Source: Eutreptiella sp. 'Long Island Sound 2002' (lineage: Eukaryota; Euglenozoa; Euglenophyceae; Eutreptiales; Eutreptiaceae). Taken from it: a stretch of DNA of 64,000 bases. Position numbers and translations under genes: made by a program. Below the pieces are notes generated by a model. That model saw nothing but the letters and a program-made list of their open reading frames with translations, did not search any database and was not told the origin of the DNA. Position 1 is the stretch's first letter, and each line of letters starts with the position of its first letter. Shown piece after piece: positions 53,658 to 63,482 of this stretch. The stretch lies in assembly GCA_964036045.1 (NCBI GenBank), contig OZ038384.1, forward strand, positions 37,688,238 through 37,752,237. The letters are read 5' to 3'.

Positions 53658-56600
53658 GGGGGCGTCGGTTGTGGAAGAGGGGGTGTTTTCCTCGGCCTCA
53701 ACGTCGTTGACGCCCTTCCTTCTTCCCCCTTTACCTCCTCCTTTACCCTTGTTCTTGTCCTTGTCCTTGTTCTGGTCATTCTGGTTGTTCTCCTTGTTCT
53801 TGTTGTCCGATCTGGGGACCCAGTTCCTCTTGATCTCCTGGATCTCCTTGGCCAACTCAGTCCCCACCGACGACATCAGCTTGGCCAGCTCTTCCTTGTC
53901 CACCTCCATCTTGGCTTCCCGGATACCCGCGGGCGCACGCTTCTTCGACCCGTGCGCCTTCTTGTAAGCCTCCGTGTCGGCCTTGTGGACGGGGCATGTT
54001 CGGTGGTCATGGTTGAAGCCTTTCTTCCTCCCATAACACACGAAACAGCCCTGAGGGTGAGCTCGTACGAACTCCCCAAAGGACAGCGGAGGGTCGCCAA
54101 TACGGCGAGGGTCCCTCTTCTCCTGCTTCTTCCAACCTGGCTGCAGGGGCTTCCAGTTTGCTGGCTTGGTCCCCGCGCTCATGTTCTTGGCCACGAAGGC
54201 ACACACGGCCATTTCGGCGGGCTCATCGTCGTCGTCATCGTCGACGAGAGTCTCATCGCCGCCGGTTCCCGCTGGGTCCATGGCAGATTCCCCGCCAGGC
54301 CCCTCGCCAACGTAGTTGACGTCGCGGTCGCCGGGCTTCAACCCGCGGGTGTGGTGGAGGTTTCGGTACTCCTTGAGTACTTCCTCGCCAACCCACTCCA
54401 GGATCTCGTCGCAGCTCATCCGCGCCGGGATGGGCTGCAGACGGATGGTCTGGCCGCTCAACTCACAGTCGTCAAGGCGCCAGATCGCGGTCTTCTCGCG
54501 ATCGCCCGAGACGGTGATGAGAAGAGCGTTCCGCAGGGAGTGCCGTTTGACATCCCGGGCCACGTTCTTCTTCGCCCAACTCACCACGTTCGTATGATAC
54601 TCCTTGGGGAGCATCATCTTGACCGTGTGGTTGGACTTGGCCCTCTTGGATTCCTCCTTGGTGACCCTCTTGATCCATGCTTCCGGTAGCATGGAGAGCA
54701 GGCGAGCCTGCTCGTCACCCTCGTTCCAATCCTCCACGTTGCGGCGGAAGAGGGTGTATTTCCCTCGGAAGTCACGCCATTCCCGCAGGCGGATCTCCCG
54801 TCCATCATGCTCAAGCTTGATGGACTTCCAGCGCTTGGCAGCCACCTGCGGAGCGTCCACCCGCTCCTGCTCGTTGAGCCACTTCTTGGCGTCCTTGAGG
54901 GTCTTGATTTTCCCCTCCTTGGTCGCCACGAAGTACAGCTCGCCGAGCACTTCCGGCAGGCGGTACCTGAACCGTTTGAAGACATATCTCTCCGCATCCG
55001 CGGGAGGTTGGTCTTCAGTGACGGCCAGCCCCCAATCGTCCAGCTTCTCCAGGAAGCGGTCGAGGTTGAGGGGATTGCCGTCGTACATGGGGGGCTTGAT
55101 GTCCTTCAAGTCTTCCCACACGGCGGCGTCCGCGGCCTTAGAGACCATGAACGCCGGCCGCGAGGTCGACCGAGGTTCCCATCGGCCTCGCCCACGGACT
55201 CCCACGGCCGCCACGTCCATCTCCTCCATGGAATCCCTGTGGCTACGCCGCGGTTCCTCCACGTACGCTGAACCGAAATGTTCACGCCGTACTGCATCCA
55301 TGTACGCATCCTCATCACGGCGCCGGCGGCTGCGTTCAGCGGCCTCCCGTCGTACACCACGCGGCGGGCTGATGTCGAACTCCTCCAGGTCCAGGTCCAG
55401 GTCCAGGTCCTCACCTTCGCCGACATCCCACTCCACGTCTCCTCTGGGGACCTCATCCCTGAGTCCACCATAACGTCCTCCAGCCCTGGGGATTGGCGCC
55501 GGGGCTGGTGGCGGGCGTCGGGGGCGTACAGGCGTCCGCGGTGGGGCACGGCGGTTGTGGTAGTCCGCGCTGAGCCACTCATCGCGCCATTCCTCACTGC
55601 CACTGCCGGGCGGCACGCGTTCGTTGCGGCGGCCCGCGCTGTGGTGAGAGGGGGCGGAGAGAGAGGGGGCACTGGCGCTGGGGCGACTCCTGGGGGCTCC
55701 GCCGGGGGCGTGGGGTCTGCCTGGACCTGGTCCGGGTCCCCAGTCGTCGTCCGACGAGCCTGACTCCAGGGGTGGGTGGTCGCTGCCGACCCTCCCACGG
55801 GCTTCCAGCGCATCCAGCCTATCCTGCAGGCCGCTGACGACGTTGGTCAGCGACTTGGTCTCGGCCCTGGCGATGTCCAGGTTCTTCTGCGCACGCGCGG
55901 CGACCGTGGAGATGCGAGCCATCTCGCTCTTGCCCGTATCTACCTCCAGCTCGAGCAACTGGACTCTCCTGCGGAGGTAGACAATCCACCACCAGGTGGC
56001 ATCCGGGACACCGTTCCCTGGTGGGTCGCCGGGGTCCCCAGGGGGTCCTCCAGGAGGGCCTCCGCCGGGTCCGCCCGGTCCAGGGGGTCCTCCCCCGCCC
56101 GGTGGTCCGCCTCCAGGGGGTCCACTTGGTGGGCGTCCTCCCGGGGGTCCTGAAGGTCCTCCGCCAGGAGGTCCCGGTGGGTCTCCGCCGGGTCGCCTCG
56201 GTGGGTCCGAGGATGGGCGCCTCTTCGTGATGCCGAAGTCCATGTCGTCATCCTCGTCCATGTCGCCCCACCTGGGCGTCTCGGTCACGGAGGACTCGGA
56301 GCTCCGGTAGGGAGGAGGGGGATCCTCATCCTCACCTTCCATGGGGACGTCTCCGCCACTTCCACCCGTCCAAGCCACCACTTGGCGATGTCGACGGCCT
56401 CGTTCGTCCCCGTCACTGGCGGTGAAGAAGGGGTCACTGTCGTGGGGGTGCCCACCCGCTGGCCTCCGCGGCCTCTCGGGGGTCTTCCCCTTGCCCTTCC
56501 TCCGTCGACGGGCGGTGGTGCTACCGCTCCCACTGCTGCCCGTGTCCGCCTCATCCAGCTTCATCCTGGAGGAGGCGTCCCCTTCGAAAAGCCTTCGAAG

Positions 56601-57986
56601 GGTCTCCACTCGCGATCCTCCCGGGGGAGTCTCGTGGCGGAGTTTGGCCTCTGCCTCCTCCATCGCGGCGGCGGTGGCTGCGGCAGCTCGCGCCTCGGCC
56701 TCTTCCCGAGCACGAGCCGCCTCGGCTTCCCGGGCCTGCAGCAGCTGCGCCTTCTGCGCCTCCAACGCCGCCAGCTCCGCCTCCGTCTTGGCCTTCTCCT
56801 CAGCGACCTTCCGTCGCGCGGCCTCGATGGCTTCCTTCTTGGCGGCATCCTCCTGGGCCTTAGCCGTCGCTTCGGCGTGGGCCCTTTCCTCCGCCTCCTT
56901 CTTTGCCCTCTCTTGGGCAAGCGCCTCTGCCAGCGCCTTCACCTCGGCCTCCTTGCAGGCAATGGCCTCCTGCGTCAGGCGGGCCTCCTCGTCGACTGCC
57001 GCCAACTCACCGTTGACCCGGGCAGTTGCTGCACTATGGGCGGCCACGGCCGTGAGTCCAGCCGCGATGGCCGCCATGGTCTGGGTGTGGATGGCCATGC
57101 CATGCGCCCACTGCGCAGCCTCCTCCTGGGCGATGCCGGCGGCGCCCTCCACAGCAGCGCTGTACTGCTTGGCCCGTTGCCGGGCAACCCGACGGTTGCA
57201 GGGCACCCCACAGGCGCGCTCACAGGCGCGCGCCACGTCCCTTTCGGGAGCGACGCTGCTGCTGGAGCTGGCCTGGTCGGCCGGCGTCCTCCCGCGGTGG
57301 GCCGACTCGATGTCGCTGCTGGGGCCTGCTGAGGCCTGCCGGGCCCTCAGGAGCAGCGGACGGGGCTTGGCCTGGGTCTGCTTGGCGACTTGGATGTAGT
57401 CGCCAAGGGTGGTGGAGCCGGGGTGGTGTCCACCATTGGGCCGTTGGGGACTGGGGGCTGGGGTTCCGCCCTTGGCGCCTTGGGCGGCTTCGGCAGCCAG
57501 GGACTCCTGGTACTCCCGCCACCTCCGGTCCCTCTTCTTGTCCCCGGCGGACCTCTTCTCCGTCGCCGGAGACGCGCTGCTGCTGCCCTGCAGCCTGCGC
57601 TCGTTCCCCGGTTCCGGGAACTTCTTCTCGATCACGTCCCACAGGGAGACGTTGATCGAGGCGCCCGACGGGTAGGCGTTGGGCTCCTCGTCCTCCTCAA
57701 TCCCGTCGGGGCGCAGCCCTTCCCCGGGCCTGTCCGGCCGGGTCCACGCCCTCCAGCGCCTCTGCTGGTGGCGGTACTCGTACCCCTCCGCCCGCAGCCA
57801 GTCCTCCACGGCCTGCAGGCGGTCGGGGGCGATGTCCGTGCGGAGCTCGAAGCTCCTGGGCATGCCCCCTTCGCACTGGGGGTTGCTGTGGCGGTAATGC
57901 TGGTCCCAAACCAACCCACGCAGCAGGCGTGCTGCATGGGGGTGGGGCCGCGGCCACGTCCTGCCCGCTTCCTGCCAATTCACCAT
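53655..57986 (-). CDS. gag: chromovirus Gag, 1,443 residues
   Basis: The frame opens after a TGA; the first ATG is at 57986, 14 codons inside the open frame, and is chosen as start. Segments in order: N-terminal Trp/Arg-rich region; Ala/Glu/Lys-rich coiled coil (about 320-450); PPPPY (about 557); collagen-like Pro-Pro-Gly tract (about 595-655); a short coiled-coil (YLRRRVQLLELEVDTGKSEM); charged region; capsid-like domain with PPMYDGNPLNLDRFLEKLDDWG and LLSMLPEAWIKRV (about 960-1230); and a zinc-knuckle-like CFVCYGRKKGFNHDHRTC with CX2C then His and Cys (about 1309). The C-terminus is Lys/Asn/Gly-rich. It is far longer than most chromovirus Gags. The protein should assemble particles and bind the element RNA. 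Confidence 0.88.
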   Translation of the reverse strand: MVNWQEAGRTWPRPHPHAARLLRGLVWDQHYRHSNPQCEGGMPRSFELRTDIAPDRLQAVEDWLRAEGYEYRHQQRRWRAWTRPDRPGEGLRPDGIEEDEEPNAYPSGASINVSLWDVIEKKFPEPGNERRLQGSSSASPATEKRSAGDKKRDRRWREYQESLAAEAAQGAKGGTPAPSPQRPNGGHHPGSTTLGDYIQVAKQTQAKPRPLLLRARQASAGPSSDIESAHRGRTPADQASSSSSVAPERDVARACERACGVPCNRRVARQRAKQYSAAVEGAAGIAQEEAAQWAHGMAIHTQTMAAIAAGLTAVAAHSAATARVNGELAAVDEEARLTQEAIACKEAEVKALAEALAQERAKKEAEERAHAEATAKAQEDAAKKEAIEAARRKVAEEKAKTEAELAALEAQKAQLLQAREAEAARAREEAEARAAAATAAAMEEAEAKLRHETPPGGSRVETLRRLFEGDASSRMKLDEADTGSSGSGSTTARRRRKGKGKTPERPRRPAGGHPHDSDPFFTASDGDERGRRHRQVVAWTGGSGGDVPMEGEDEDPPPPYRSSESSVTETPRWGDMDEDDDMDFGITKRRPSSDPPRRPGGDPPGPPGGGPSGPPGGRPPSGPPGGGPPGGGGPPGPGGPGGGPPGGPPGDPGDPPGNGVPDATWWWIVYLRRRVQLLELEVDTGKSEMARISTVAARAQKNLDIARAETKSLTNVVSGLQDRLDALEARGRVGSDHPPLESGSSDDDWGPGPGPGRPHAPGGAPRSRPSASAPSLSAPSHHSAGRRNERVPPGSGSEEWRDEWLSADYHNRRAPPRTPVRPRRPPPAPAPIPRAGGRYGGLRDEVPRGDVEWDVGEGEDLDLDLDLEEFDISPPRGVRREAAERSRRRRDEDAYMDAVRREHFGSAYVEEPRRSHRDSMEEMDVAAVGVRGRGRWEPRSTSRPAFMVSKAADAAVWEDLKDIKPPMYDGNPLNLDRFLEKLDDWGLAVTEDQPPADAERYVFKRFRYRLPEVLGELYFVATKEGKIKTLKDAKKWLNEQERVDAPQVAAKRWKSIKLEHDGREIRLREWRDFRGKYTLFRRNVEDWNEGDEQARLLSMLPEAWIKRVTKEESKRAKSNHTVKMMLPKEYHTNVVSWAKKNVARDVKRHSLRNALLITVSGDREKTAIWRLDDCELSGQTIRLQPIPARMSCDEILEWVGEEVLKEYRNLHHTRGLKPGDRDVNYVGEGPGGESAMDPAGTGGDETLVDDDDDDEPAEMAVCAFVAKNMSAGTKPANWKPLQPGWKKQEKRDPRRIGDPPLSFGEFVRAHPQGCFVCYGRKKGFNHDHRTCPVHKADTEAYKKAHGSKKRAPAGIREAKMEVDKEELAKLMSSVGTELAKEIQEIKRNWVPRSDNKNKENNQNDQNKDKDKNKGKGGGKGGRRKGVNDVEAEENTPSSTTDAP

Positions 57987-58426
57987 GGCAGCGGGGGCGT
58001 AGATGATCTTGAAGTCCTTGATGTGCACTCGTTCACCTCAACGAACTGGTTGTGGTTGTTGGGGAGGGTGCTGCAGCACTGGATTGGAAGTGCGGCTGGT
58101 GCTGGTCAGCCGGTGGTTGTGGAGGTGGTTGACGCGGCCTTACTGGTCGGCCGTTGGGACTCCGGGTCGGCCGATGGGGCTGATGCAGGAGTCCTGGTCT
58201 GTGCACCTCTTCCACGGGCGCTGCGCGGTCAGGGCGAAGCACTGGACGGCGCTGCGGGCTCCGTGACGAACTCGGCGCTGTCGCTGAGTGGCGCTGCGAG
58301 CCGCTGCGCTGCGCTGCGGGACGCTGCGCTGCGCTGCGAGCTGCGAGCTGCGCCGCGCTGCTGCGACGCGCTGCTCGGGGTTGGTGGCCCCGAGTGGCAC
58401 GCGAGGGTTGGGTAACCCCGCGGCGG
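57987..58426 (-). other. leader between primer site and gag
   Basis: On plus, 58280-58370 is a run of GCTGCG-type repeats. No gene. Probable RNA leader of the retrotransposon. Confidence 0.6.
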
Positions 58427-58437
58427 TGAAACGCTTT
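58427..58437 (-). other. primer-binding position, self-complementary to U5
   Basis: On the coding strand AAAGCGTTTCA directly follows the CA end of the 5' LTR. It is not followed or preceded by the TGG expected for a tRNA primer. The exact complement TGAAACGCTTT lies in the LTR at 58560-58550 on the same strand, 112 bases upstream. Confidence 0.6.
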
Positions 58438-58549
58438 TGACGCGTTCCCGTGGGGGGCCGGCCACGGGACGCTGCGGTGACACGCACAAGTGAGCAGGCA
58501 GGCAAGGCACTACGCTCACAAGGGCATCAATACGCCTGTGTCATGTGAC

Positions 58550-58560
58550 AAAGCGTTTCA
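58550..58560 (-). promoter_or_regulatory. candidate self-primer segment in the LTR
   Basis: TGAAACGCTTT on the coding strand pairs over all 11 bases with the primer-binding position. If transcription started at 58560 this would be the first 11 bases of the RNA, as in Tf1-type self-priming. A weak TATA-like TACATACTTT lies 30-40 bases upstream (58600-58591). The start site itself is inferred. Confidence 0.45.
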
Positions 58561-59629
58561 GAATCCTTGCCACTCTGCAAAGAGGGAACGAAAGTATGTA
58601 CAGCAACACATCAGGATATGTACACATGGGGTTAAGACTGGACTGGGGTAAGGGCATCAAGGGACAATAGACACTCAGTCCCGACTCATATCCCAATCCC
58701 AGGTCCGACCCTCTCAGTGGCTGATGGGGGCGGGGGCTCAAACACAACCCATGCCCTGCTCAGTCCGGACTCTGAAACCCTGCCAATGGGAGAGGTGTCC
58801 CGCACAGCCACAGGCGAGTTCCTGGGAACCAATGGGCTCCAAAGCCAACCGACAGTGGCTCCCTATGCTCCCTTAACGGCAGGTCCCAACTCCACTCTGA
58901 GCCAGAGATATGGCTCCGCCCTTATCACCCAGGAGTTGGTAGCTGAAAATGGGCTGTTTCAGCCCAGACTGAAATTAGCTTGAAAAACTCCAAAATTGAC
59001 CCCTCGTCCGGACCCGCCAGAGGTAGAGACGAGGCAACTGGGCCTATGCCCTTCGAGTACGAACTCCCTGGAGCCCTCACCCAACCTGGTTCCCTCTGAG
59101 GTCCCGGCATCAGGGCAACACGGATGAGTCAAGTGGGGTCATGATGCCAAAATCACCAAAATTGGCGTCATTCCCACGCGCGGCTCTCTCGGCCAAGGTG
59201 AGGCCAATGGCTCACAGGGTAGGAGGCAGGACCTAGGACTTATATCTGAGTGTACAACTTGAATTTAGGTCCGGGCTCCCTATGGGCTTAGAGAAATGGG
59301 GCCGCCAATTGACCACACGGAAGGGGGAAATTGGGGTCCCAAAATTGGGTCATTTTGGCTGCTTGAAATGAGCCAAAATTCGGTGTGCTCCCAATAGTAT
59401 ATCTCCACGCCGGCTTGGAGATCGGATCCGCCATTCCATACGTGATCCACCGGGAGTCCAACGGAGACTCCCATGCCCTTGGCTCCCAAAGATCTCCATG
59501 CCACTCGGCGTGGTGACGATCCCAATTGGGTCCACAAATGCAAAAATGGTAAAATTGCCCATACTCAATTTGGCCTAGCGCCTTGACGAAGGCGGCTCCG
59601 CTTCGCCCACGTGGTGTGTGGACCATGGG

Positions 59630-59690
59630 GACCATTACCCATAACACCCATGTCATATATGGTCCATTGGTCCATGCGTCCGGCGTGCAC
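59630..59690. repeat. 61-bp direct duplication, left copy, at the DIRS insertion
   Basis: Starts GACCATTACCC and ends GGCGTGCAC; identical to 62113-62173. The uninterrupted LTR at 44195-47140 has only one copy (45387-45447). Confidence 0.9.
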
Positions 59691-60659
59691 ATCGCATCGC
59701 CTCACTGATGGTGTGTGACTGTGTGCCAGTCTGTTCACGTCCCGAAAAATTGCTTGTAGGCGCTTTGGAGGTACCGCGACGAATCCTTCCCTGAAGTTTA
59801 GCATAAAACCAAGCATTATAATTTCTTGAGACGGCTCCAAACATGATTTTGGGACATTGACCAATATACCCAACCGATGCAAAAGTTGTACCAAAAAACG
59901 TGTGTGTTCCAGACATTCACGGTAAGTATTGCCAATGATGAGCCAATCGTCCAAGTAGACCCAAACGAGTGCCCCGTGTTCGCGCACGGCATTTAAAATT
60001 GGTTGCATGAGGCGTTGCCATTCCCGTGGTGCAACGTTTAATCCAAACGGCAAAACGCACCACCTGTAAAATTCACCGTCGACGTAGACCCCCAAATAAG
60101 GTCGATCCCGCGGATGGATACCCATGTGAAAATAAGCGCTTTTCAGGTCAATTTTGCAAGCATACTGACCGGGTCTCAAGAACGGTAAAATGCCCCACAG
60201 AGTGACCAAACGAAAATAGGTGGTCTGTACAAACTGGTTCACGTTCTTCAAATTGGTGATAGGTCGACGGCCTCCCTCAGGATGTGCCTCGTCTGACGCT
60301 TTGTCCACTGCGAACATACTTGCACAACACTTAATGTCTTTTCGCTCGACGCGTTCCATGCAACCCTGTTGCACTGCATCCAACACGTGTTTTACCAATT
60401 CAGGGTCGGTTACCTCTGCGTGGGAAGAACGAGGACGGAAGTCGTCGGTTGGCCGATCCGGATCAAAACCGCCAACCCAATCCAGCTGCAGCCCATTGCG
60501 AATCACCGACGCCGCGTATGTGTCCTTCAACGTTCCCCATTCATGCAATTGTGCACGACAGCGCAAATAGAGTGGCATGTGGGGATGGATCGGCGGTGGC
60601 ACGCACACGGCTGGTGCCAATAAATCCTCTACAGTCAAGCTACTGCTGTGGTCGTTCAT
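59691..60659 (-). pseudogene. DIRS-type reverse transcriptase, 3'-truncated
   Basis: ATG at 60659, overlapping the upstream gag ORF by 20 bases in another frame. Motifs: PEGGRRPITNLKNVNQFVQ, YACKIDLKSAYFHMGIHP (palm Asp), CVLPFGLNVAPREWQRLMQP, and ALVWVYLDDWLIIGNT with the catalytic YLDD near residue 235, then EIIMLGFMLNFREG. The PFGLNVAPREW and YLDDWLI forms are those of DIRS/Ngaro-type RTs rather than gypsy. The true sequence ends at the insertion joint; the open frame runs on into LTR sequence by chance. Confidence 0.85.
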
Positions 60660-61626
60660 CTAACTTGTCGTTACGTGGCACAAATCTTTGGGTGAAACCC
60701 TTACCTTTGCCTTTGCCTCCTTTGCCAGATCTCCGTGGATCAAAACGACCTCGTGTTGAAAACGAACGGAAAGAACTACGATGCGAGTAAGGGGAGAAAC
60801 GCGTGCCTCTCAGGTCTTTTTGTAATTTGTTGCGCGACTGAAGTAGTGACATGTCATCCTTCGAGAGTAACTCTGGTGCAATCGCAGGTTGTTCAAACCG
60901 TTTATCTACTGCCACTCGCCGGGAGCTTTGGATGCTGTAGTCCAACGCACCCAACATTGCAAACAAATGTTCACATAGTACCAATGAAACAGGTGCTTCC
61001 GGAGCTACCGTTGTGTCTTCTTCGCGTGCTAAGACTACTCCCAGGACTCGCATGGCGTCTTTTACCTGTTGTTCCCAACGACGCTTCTCCGCGTCCGCTG
61101 GATGTTTGTGCGTTGGCGCGTTATTAACAGCTGCCCTATGGAACTCGTCGAACACTGGAAGGTGCTTCAACATCTTTTTTCTGCGAAACTCGTCTTGCAA
61201 AACCTTTCGCTCTTCCAGGAGTGCAGACAAGCGTGAAGGAAGCGACAGAACCTCATCGCGCCACACGAACGTGGACTCCTTGTCCGACGCGGGGCCAGCG
61301 TGGTCCTTGGGACCGCTCAAAGTTTCGCATGCCAAGAAGACGTCTTCTCGATGCGACGACGTTCCTGTTCTGCCAATGTCGTCGCCCTTTAAAGTGAGTA
61401 AGGCATCACGAACCAAGGCCATCGTGTCTTTGACAGTGGCCAGTGTTTTCTTTCCTGTAAGTTTGGAATACAGTGACGCTGCCTGCCAAGGACTGAGACC
61501 ACTCATTGCGCCTTCCTTTGCCAACTGTGCTGCATGTTCCAACGACTCAGAACTCAGGTTCCACGCCGAATCCGGCAATTTCAGCACGAACTCGTGAAAA
61601 TCCAGTGTCTCACTTCCTTCTGTCAT
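60640..61626 (-). CDS. DIRS-type gag-like ORF, 328 residues
   Basis: ATG at 61626, open to 60640. It begins MTEGSETLDFHEFVLKLPDS and has a helical middle (LSPWQAASLYSKLTGKKTLATVK, then LSALLEERKVLQDEFRRKK) and a basic Arg/Gly/Phe-rich end (SSFRSFSTRGRFDPRRSGKGG), which suits RNA binding. It lies directly before the RT and overlaps it by 20 bases, the usual gag-pol arrangement in DIRS elements. No zinc knuckle. Confidence 0.65.
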   Translation of the reverse strand: MTEGSETLDFHEFVLKLPDSAWNLSSESLEHAAQLAKEGAMSGLSPWQAASLYSKLTGKKTLATVKDTMALVRDALLTLKGDDIGRTGTSSHREDVFLACETLSGPKDHAGPASDKESTFVWRDEVLSLPSRLSALLEERKVLQDEFRRKKMLKHLPVFDEFHRAAVNNAPTHKHPADAEKRRWEQQVKDAMRVLGVVLAREEDTTVAPEAPVSLVLCEHLFAMLGALDYSIQSSRRVAVDKRFEQPAIAPELLSKDDMSLLQSRNKLQKDLRGTRFSPYSHRSSFRSFSTRGRFDPRRSGKGGKGKGKGFTQRFVPRNDKLDERPQQ

Positions 61627-61833
61627 TTTGTTAAAATTTTATATCCTTAAAACAATTTGGATTGCATCAGAAATCAAAGCTCTGGGTACAGCAAATCACT
61701 AGTTGAACAACTCAGTGAGCGCGTGACCGGTTTTAAGAGCATGGGAGGTTAATAGTGGTTGGAGCATGTAAGGAGTACTGATTTTCCAATTTTTTATTAT
61801 ACTACGGTTTTCTCTGGGATCGTGGACGACAGG

Positions 61834-61890
61834 TCGTAGCTTAGAGGTAAAACGCAACTCTAAGGTTTGTAGAGTGTGGGTTCAAACCCC
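61834..61890 (+). other. tRNA-like segment with A-box and B-box
   Basis: TAGCTTAGAGGTAAAACGC resembles a D-arm/A-box, CTCTA AGGTTTG TAGAG forms a 5-bp arm with a 7-base loop, and GTGGG TTCAAAC CCCAT forms a T-arm with a good B-box. The acceptor ends do not pair and position 33 is not T, so this is not a functional tRNA gene. It may be a tRNA-derived SINE piece or the remnant of a pol III promoter next to the DIRS element. Confidence 0.4.
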
Positions 61891-62112
61891 ATGAGGGGGT
61901 ATTTGAGGTCAAAAATTCATTTTTCATGTATAATACCATTTTTGTGTATATTTTGAGGGTGCACGTTTCAATGACAGGTAACAAAGGGCACCAAAAGAGC
62001 AGAAAACAGAGAAAACAAACCGGTTTTAAGGAGTTGGCCCATATATGTGTCTTGTGTAGTGCTATTGCTTCGCCATCTCTTCTTTCCTCCTCACCTATTC
62101 GGGTAAATCCGA

Positions 62113-62173
62113 GACCATTACCCATAACACCCATGTCATATATGGTCCATTGGTCCATGCGTCCGGCGTGCAC
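62113..62173. repeat. 61-bp direct duplication, right copy, at the DIRS insertion
   Basis: Identical to 59630-59690 and followed directly by the next LTR bases GAAGGTT. Confidence 0.9.
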
Positions 62174-63448
62174 GAAGGTTAGAACATGGGGCACGGCGGG
62201 CAGCAAAAGTGGAAAAATGCTCAAAATGGCCAAAATTGCGCACGCTCATGGTTAGGGCAAATGAAGCACGTGCCCGGCTTGGACCGGAGTGTGCCATAGG
62301 ATTGATGTCAAGTCATATGTGTCCAACATATCTTTGGGGCGTCGCCCAACTCCTCCGGTATTGGGAATGGCAGGGTCGCCAAGTGAGCCCATGATTTGGG
62401 ATAGTCCCAAATCGCCAACATGGCGGCCACGGTATGCCAAGCCTAAGAGGAGTTGTTCGCCGGGTCCAAGATATGTTGGCTACCGAAGTATGTACCCTCA
62501 TAACATACTTGGGTCATGATGTCAATTGAGCGCATCGTTGAGATACATGGTCGCCATTTGACCTCATGACGAGCCAAAAATGGCAAAATTGACACAATGA
62601 CACACAAAAGTGCCTTGAAAGGCGCACAATTATATTATAATATCTTCGGCTTGGATCGTGCAATCAACTAACCCTTCTAAACACAATGCCTTGACACCAA
62701 TGACCTTCGATCCCGCATATGTGCTCCACTTGGGGCGCTTTGAAAGGTTGCGAGCGCTGCCTTCCAAGTGGGCACATGAAAATATGGAAAATTGTAAAAC
62801 ACACACCTTGCTCCCAACGCATCGCTTCGGGATCACCACACAAGCTTCCCTTCACGAAGGTTAGGCATGCAATTGACCGTAGGGAGTACGGAGAAGGGGC
62901 TTGCACAATATGAGGTCCATTGGCGGGCTTGTCTTGGAGCAATGGGCCCGCCAAATGGGCACGCAACACAACACATGGCACATACCATATATTGCCCAAA
63001 AATGTAGCTCCCACCACGATATGTCATGCCCCTCCAAGGGCATAACTTTGGGTCAATCGCTCATAGGAACTCAAGGAGAGTTCCTATGCAACACCAACAC
63101 TTGCGCGCTACACTCGAAAGTTATCTTAACGCACGCAACATCATGGCCAAAGAGTTATAGCGCAAACTCTACCCTCTTGACCATGATCCATTACACTAGC
63201 GCGCATGTGTGGAAACGCAAGGCATATAAAGCTTCCTAAATTACGTCGGGAGTATTGTGAATACATCCCACGTTTCCTTATCGTCAATACTCGCAAGCAA
63301 CACGAGATATGACCTTCACAAGTGGCCTCACGAATCAACTTTGTTTTGCCCATATCTTTAAGACAAATGGAGGGCAGGATAAAAGGGAAGTTGATTCGTG
63401 CATACGGAAGCACGTAGGTCCACTCGAAAGAGGTCAAATCAAGTGCGG

Positions 63449-63482
63449 GGATGTCGAAGTCGAAAATCCGATTTCGACATCC
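63449..63482 (-). other. LTR hairpin, 5' LTR copy
   Basis: Same stem and loop as 46723-46756. Confidence 0.7.

Larger units (their letters stand above)
59691..62112 (-). mobile_element. truncated DIRS-type retrotransposon fragment, 2,422 bp
   Basis: Contains a gag-like ORF and the RT of a DIRS-type element and stops inside the RT frame at 59691, so RNase H, methyltransferase-like domain and tyrosine recombinase are missing. No terminal inverted repeats were found in the fragment. It is flanked by a 61-bp direct duplication of LTR sequence. Confidence 0.75.

Noticed and set aside
56341-57399. Long plus-strand frames opposite gag and pol (also 51045-52115, 53637-54689, 57390-58415)
   Set aside because: They are mirror frames of the coding strand in GC-rich DNA and show no domain; the minus-strand products carry all motifs.
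58438-58560. Standard tRNA primer-binding site after the 5' LTR
   Set aside because: No TGG or other tRNA 3'-end complement follows the LTR end; the bases pair instead with the LTR.
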